Shown in pieces: positions 62,001 through 64,000 of a stretch of 64,000 bases of DNA. The stretch covers positions 124,001-188,000 of the forward strand of contig RCAB01000007.1 in the NCBI GenBank assembly GCA_003640385.1, in the 5' to 3' direction. Numbering within the stretch: the stretch's first letter is position 1; each line of letters opens with the position of its first letter. The notes below the pieces were generated by a model. That model was given only the letters and a program-made list of their open reading frames with translations, was not told the origin of the DNA and ran no database searches. Position numbers and translations under genes: made by a program. The DNA is from Setaria digitata. Taxonomy: Eukaryota > Nematoda > Chromadorea > Rhabditida > Setariidae.

Positions 62001-64000
62001 TCTGAAATCTGAAAGCTAATAGATCGTTGAAACTTCGAAAACTACTTACTAGCTAAATACCTGCGCTCATTAATACTCATAAAAGCCTATAAAATTGATC
62101 GTAATATTTTTAGAAACGCATTTGGCAATTTTAATACTAGGCTGATAACATGTTGATATATGAATCCGAGTCTTCGATCTTAAATTTAATTTATAGGCTT
62201 TTTTTTTTTTAAAACTCTTAATGTAATACACGAAAATTTCTAAGTTAATGATTTCAGAATCTGGAACTGGAAAGTAGCAGCAATCTGGTGACGAATCGTA
62301 AAAGTGAGAAGGGAAATGTGGACACAGCTCGACGATACCAATACCAAGAACCAGAAGCATCCTGGTCTTCAGATACTCACAAGAAGTCCTTCACAGCGCA
62401 GGTAAAAATCGTTAATGTATCGAATGATGAATGGATAAAAAAAATGTTCAAAAATTATAGTTTTAGGTATAAGATTTTATTTTCAGGTGTTTCAGATTTC
62501 ATTTTTTAAATTCTTATTGCAGCCGTTGCATTCATCTGGAAGGACTGATTTAATATATTCCGATCGTACTTCTCACTACAATAAAAAGAACCAAGAACTT
62601 CCCCTATCGATAATTACGGTTCAAATTAAAGACCGAAAGTCGCACATTCGAGACAACTACATGAATCAAAATGAAGCACATCACAGTGGCAAGAGCAAAA
62701 TGGTTTACTTAAAATTTAAATGATTTTTAAGCAAAATCCTTAATTTTAGTCACATTCATTAATTCTTGTAGTAAACAACCAAAACTACTGATTTTTTTAA
62801 TGTGTTAGAAACGAAAATCGAAAACTTTTCACAAAATATGCATACCGTTTAATTGAGATGAAAGTCAAAACCCAATAAACCAACTAAATTAAACTACACG
62901 TTAATTCCAGCATTTTTTTTTTTTTTTTTAACCTACAATAATTTGTTCTTTCAAATTAGAAGGCATCATTAAATTTCATGAGAAAACTAACAAACTTGGA
63001 GAAATGGTATGTTATGAGAATTTTAAATGAATAGCAAATATAGGTCTATATTAAATTATTAAAGTTCTGGTTACCATCACAATCCATAAAATTCTAGGAA
63101 ATTTACTTCAGTTTTTTTTTTTTCAGGTCCAGGAAGCATGCAAAAATTCTGACTATCCTTCTGAAACTGTTTCACTGCGAAACTTATCCGATATGCCAGA
63201 ATCTACATGCAGTTATTTGAGTGATTCCAGTAAGCAACCAAAATCTATCCTGAAGCAACGATTGGTGTCATCTTCCCACAATGTCGGTGATAACACTTTG
63301 GGACGCTATATTGAAAGGATCCAAATTAATAATAATAATCCTAAGGTAATTAATTATCAATGCAGAAAAAGCAGTGGAATTGTAGTTACTTTGACAAGAA
63401 TACTATTATCATTCTGATGAAGTATGAGGAAATGTTCGCAGTCATCAGGAACGTCATTATGATTCTTTATATTGTTGAGGCAGATTTGAATTTTTTCTCA
63501 TTGACTAATTTACAAAAGTGAAATCATTTTTGATCAAATATTAGATAATCTGTTTTAAAAGGTTTTTAAATTTTGAAAGTGTCATCTGTGACAAACTGAC
63601 TTATCGCCTACTTGCAAAATATGACAGAAGAGTAAATATTAATTTCAAAATTTTTGTTAGCTATGAAAATGATTTTTAAAAAAATCATGAAAATGGTGAC
63701 AATTCATCATGCAAATTAATGCATAAAAATTCAAATTTACAATTTAAAGTTTTGTTACTGCAAAAATCTAATCTGAACCTTTTATCTAGAATCTAAATTT
63801 AATAGATATTTAGACAAATTCTCTTATCAATTCTTAACAGAAACCACTAATGGATATTTAAGCGAATCTCATCAAGCAAACTGTCTATTGGTTAATAAAA
63901 ATGACTTGATTTCAGTTTTTAGATCTTATTTAAAGTTTAATCTTTTTTGATTTTTTGTCTGACAGGTAAAAGGTTTTCCGCACGATTGCTTAATATACAT
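36600..64000 (+). CDS. Gene C: unrecognised Ser/Pro/Gln-rich scaffold-like protein, 3' end outside the window
   Basis: I do not recognise this protein. Main in-phase exons: 36600-36678 (ATG), 49302-49493, 49687-49844, 55727-55816, 56127-56186, 56617-56799, 57198-57353, 57473-57523, 57963-57983 and 61668-61725. Further exons are 62258-62401, 62523-62702, 62960-63006, 63127-63345 and 63966 onward. From 49687 to 57983 every junction is phase 0 with strong borders. The product is polar and mostly disordered. It has a proline-rich segment (SPPPLPNIPPPQLP) of the kind bound by SH3, WW or EVH1 domains, a WDKPQWPGPK motif and a short heptad-like helix SLKELAEIKKTIETLQK. Two pairs of short motifs recur: RQWTTA/RQWSTP and DDHTLG/GDNTLGRYIE. 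This composition suggests a cytoskeletal or junctional adaptor, but that is inference. Joining 36600 to 49302 implies a 12.6-kb intron supported only by phase. The junctions at 61725/62258 and 63006/63127 do not match in phase, so exons are missing or differently bounded there. Confidence 0.6.
36679..39932 (+). other. Proposed gene C intron 1, proximal part
   Basis: No exon that I can support lies here. A stretch at 36880-37180 has a higher G and C content and stays open on the minus strand in two frames, but it shows no splice logic and has a serine/leucine composition typical of shadow frames. Confidence 0.45.
39933..40044 (+). other. Candidate alternative exon of gene C with an in-frame stop
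   Basis: A TTGTTAG acceptor at 39932 and a strong G/GTAAGT donor at 40044 bound a 112-base segment. Joined to the 36600 exon in phase 1 it reads SVRTVGNSAGVIWDDEDNID and one more residue, then TAA at 39998-40000. It could be a terminal exon giving a protein of about 48 residues, or a frame-breaking cassette exon that would target the mRNA for decay. The 112-base length is not a multiple of three. Confidence 0.45.
42233..42300 (+). repeat. Imperfect (ATC/ATT/ACC)n triplet tract
   Basis: CATCATCACCACCTTCATTA and similar triplets continue for about 68 bases. A looser tract of the same kind lies at 41157-41232. Both read as His/Tyr/Leu-rich frames only by chance. Confidence 0.8.
42590..42672 (+). 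repeat. Imperfect tandem duplication of about 40 bases
   Basis: Two diverged copies share TT(C/T)AGATTCA, then C(C)TTTCTGTAACTG(C/T)TTG(T)GAT. Together they cover roughly 42594-42671. Confidence 0.7.
44152..44255 (+). other. Candidate terminal exon
   Basis: A TTTCTCAG acceptor is followed by an open frame of 33 codons from ATG (MCSKEAIVNHMECQIFVFMP, ending FERR) and a TAG at 44253-44255. Entry phase is 1, so it fits the donor of the 36600 exon as an alternative 3' end. No homologue is recognised, and no AATAAA lies close behind. Confidence 0.3.
44256..49301 (+). other. Proposed gene C intron 1, distal part
   Basis: I see no coding exon that I can support. Open frames at 45477-45689 and 48279-48512 lack a coding-like composition or a matching splice phase. 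The sequence is AT-rich with scattered T and A runs. Confidence 0.5.
51030..51129 (+). other. Candidate terminal exon, possible 3' end of gene A
   Basis: A TTCCACAG acceptor opens a 100-base segment in entry phase 2, reading KVHTKARAFNAEFKGSAVKP then STQIRLLNEKME and a TAA. An AATAAA lies 168 bases downstream. Of the donors found in the gene A and gene C exons upstream, only the gene A donor at 34897 is in phase 2. Joining them would extend gene A across a 16-kb intron that contains the first gene C exons. Composition and borders look genuine; the assignment to gene A is inference. Confidence 0.5.
51297..51302 (+). terminator. Candidate poly(A) signal after the 51030 terminal exon
   Basis: AATAAA about 170 bases after the TAA at 51127-51129, in the position expected for a 3' UTR end. 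Confidence 0.45.
52414..52499 (+). other. Candidate cassette exon of gene C (basic peptide)
   Basis: An ACTAG acceptor and a GTATTT donor bound an 86-base frame with entry phase 1 and exit phase 0, the same as the 49687-49844 exon. It encodes a basic segment (NKKRLRRIGLSKRTTPKII). It could replace the 49687 exon between 49493 and 55727. Confidence 0.35.
54009..54029 (+). repeat. Poly(T) run
   Basis: About 21 T bases in the intron preceding the 54193 candidate exon. Confidence 0.9.
54193..54242 (+). other. Candidate cassette exon of gene C (short acidic peptide)
   Basis: A TTTCCACAG acceptor and a GTAAAG donor bound 50 bases encoding (A)DEFAYLDQIDWKSRKK. Entry phase is 1 and exit phase 0, again matching the 49687-49844 exon. 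Composition looks coding. Confidence 0.45.
56455..56600 (+). pseudogene. 18S rRNA fragment (region around the universal GCCGCGGTAATTCCAGC motif)
   Basis: The segment begins GCAGCCGCGGTAATTGCAGC and continues through GCTGCGGTTAAAAAGCTCGT to a variable stretch (GTCTCAGGACCTAGTCCATC, then GGACTCCTAGGCTAATATTG). These are the universally conserved central 18S sequences, in order. Two normally invariant positions have changed: AATTCC is AATTGC, and GTAGTTGGATC is GTAGTTTGATC. It is about 146 bases long and isolated, with no further rRNA on either side. It is therefore a degraded fragment, not a working gene. It lies in the gene C intron 56187-56616 and ends about 16 bases before the exon at 56617. 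Confidence 0.93.
57963..57983 (+). other. 21-base micro-exon of gene C
   Basis: A TGATTTCAG acceptor and a GTATGA donor enclose seven codons, TIETLQK. They extend the helical stretch of the preceding exon (KELAEIKK) by one heptad with no frame change. Confidence 0.6.
57984..61089 (+). other. Long gene C intron and upstream region of the second start exon
   Basis: Apart from the candidate terminal exon at 58236-58376, I see no exon here. The frame at 59183-59551 is hydrophobic and low in complexity and has no splice support. The last kilobase is a candidate promoter region for the 61090 start, with a TG-rich patch near 60482-60530. Confidence 0.45.
58236..58376 (+). other. Candidate alternative terminal exon with a hydrophobic tail
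   Basis: After a CCCTACAG acceptor, a phase-0 frame runs for 46 codons to TAG at 58374-58376. It first continues a helical pattern (ETNVKLQNTLIKK) and then becomes hydrophobic (YLLYFLSIFFLKLFSNYCVF) with basic residues. Joined to the 57963 micro-exon, it would end gene C in a tail-anchor-like segment. It may equally be a chance T-rich frame. Confidence 0.35.
61090..61536 (+). CDS. Second start exon of gene C (shorter isoform)
   Basis: An ATG at 61090 opens 149 codons ending at a CAG/GTTTTC donor in phase 0, which joins the 61668 exon shared with the long form. The peptide is rich in Ser, Thr, Pro and Gln (VIKRTQSAWSITRDNPLQPE; TPAPYRSPLHTSTTSLPDIK), with an RTQSAW site of the kind often phosphorylated by basophilic kinases. 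The frame stays open upstream without an ATG to at least 60865, so the exon could also be internal. I favour an alternative promoter because of the 3 kb of DNA before it. Confidence 0.55.
61668..63345 (+). CDS. Shared downstream exons of gene C
   Basis: Exons at 61668-61725, 62258-62401, 62523-62702, 62960-63006 and 63127-63345 read as polar, disordered sequence (EASWSSDTHKKSFTAQ; NTLGRYIERIQINNNN). Exons 62258-62401, 62523-62702 and 63127-63345 are phase 0 at both ends. The donor at 61725 is phase 1, while 62258 enters in phase 0. The 62960 exon reads KASLNFMRKLTNLEK when entered in phase 0 but then exits in phase 2; entered in phase 1 it reads GIIKFHEKTNKLGEM and exits in phase 0, fitting 63127. 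At least one border in each place is therefore wrong, or an extra micro-exon exists. Confidence 0.5.

Noticed and set aside
1..64000. CRISPR arrays, insertion sequences, LTR or other transposon bodies, tRNA genes
   Set aside because: None could be recognised. The repeats present are short tandem or homopolymer types. A tRNA scan by eye is not reliable, so small RNA genes may have been missed.

Overview
The window looks like nuclear DNA of a parasitic nematode, probably in the spirurid/filarial group. The sequence is AT-rich and full of homopolymer runs. Genes are split into short exons by introns that nearly always end in TTTCAG or TTTTCAG. A degraded 18S rRNA fragment at 56455-56600 carries a nematode-type variable stretch. 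No bacterial, viral or mobile-element coding region was recognised. All gene models were built by eye from splice sites and reading phase.

Minus strand, left part. Positions 7-4353 hold the 5' half of a voltage-gated potassium channel gene: the T1 domain with the HX5CX20CC zinc motif, then the S1 helix. It runs off the left edge. Positions 4354-13675 show no convincing gene. Positions 13814-17598 hold a complete ten-exon ula-1 (APP-BP1/NAE1), the regulatory subunit of the NEDD8-activating enzyme, with a predicted length of 536 residues.

Plus strand, left-centre. Divergent from ula-1 across about 2.2 kb lies a complete thirteen-exon Cys-loop ligand-gated ion channel subunit (19767-23578, 405 residues) with an anion-channel-type M2 entrance. 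Positions 23579-28687 are non-coding as far as I can see and contain CT and TTA microsatellites.

Plus strand, right half. Two genes that I do not recognise occupy 28.7-64 kb. Gene A (28688-34919, possibly extending to a terminal exon at 51030-51129) encodes an acidic, mostly disordered protein with a basic N-terminus. Gene C (36600 to beyond 64000) encodes a serine-, proline- and glutamine-rich scaffold-like protein, with a proline-rich stretch, a short coiled coil and a second start exon at 61090. Between 36 and 63 kb there are several phase-compatible exons that cannot all sit in one transcript. This points to alternative promoters, cassette exons and alternative 3' ends in one complex locus.

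The genes have no obvious shared pathway. Two are membrane channels typical of nerve or muscle, one is a housekeeping enzyme subunit, and two are nematode proteins of unknown role. The most notable observations are the 18S fragment abutting an exon, the cluster of interchangeable exons in gene C, and the interleaving of genes A and C.
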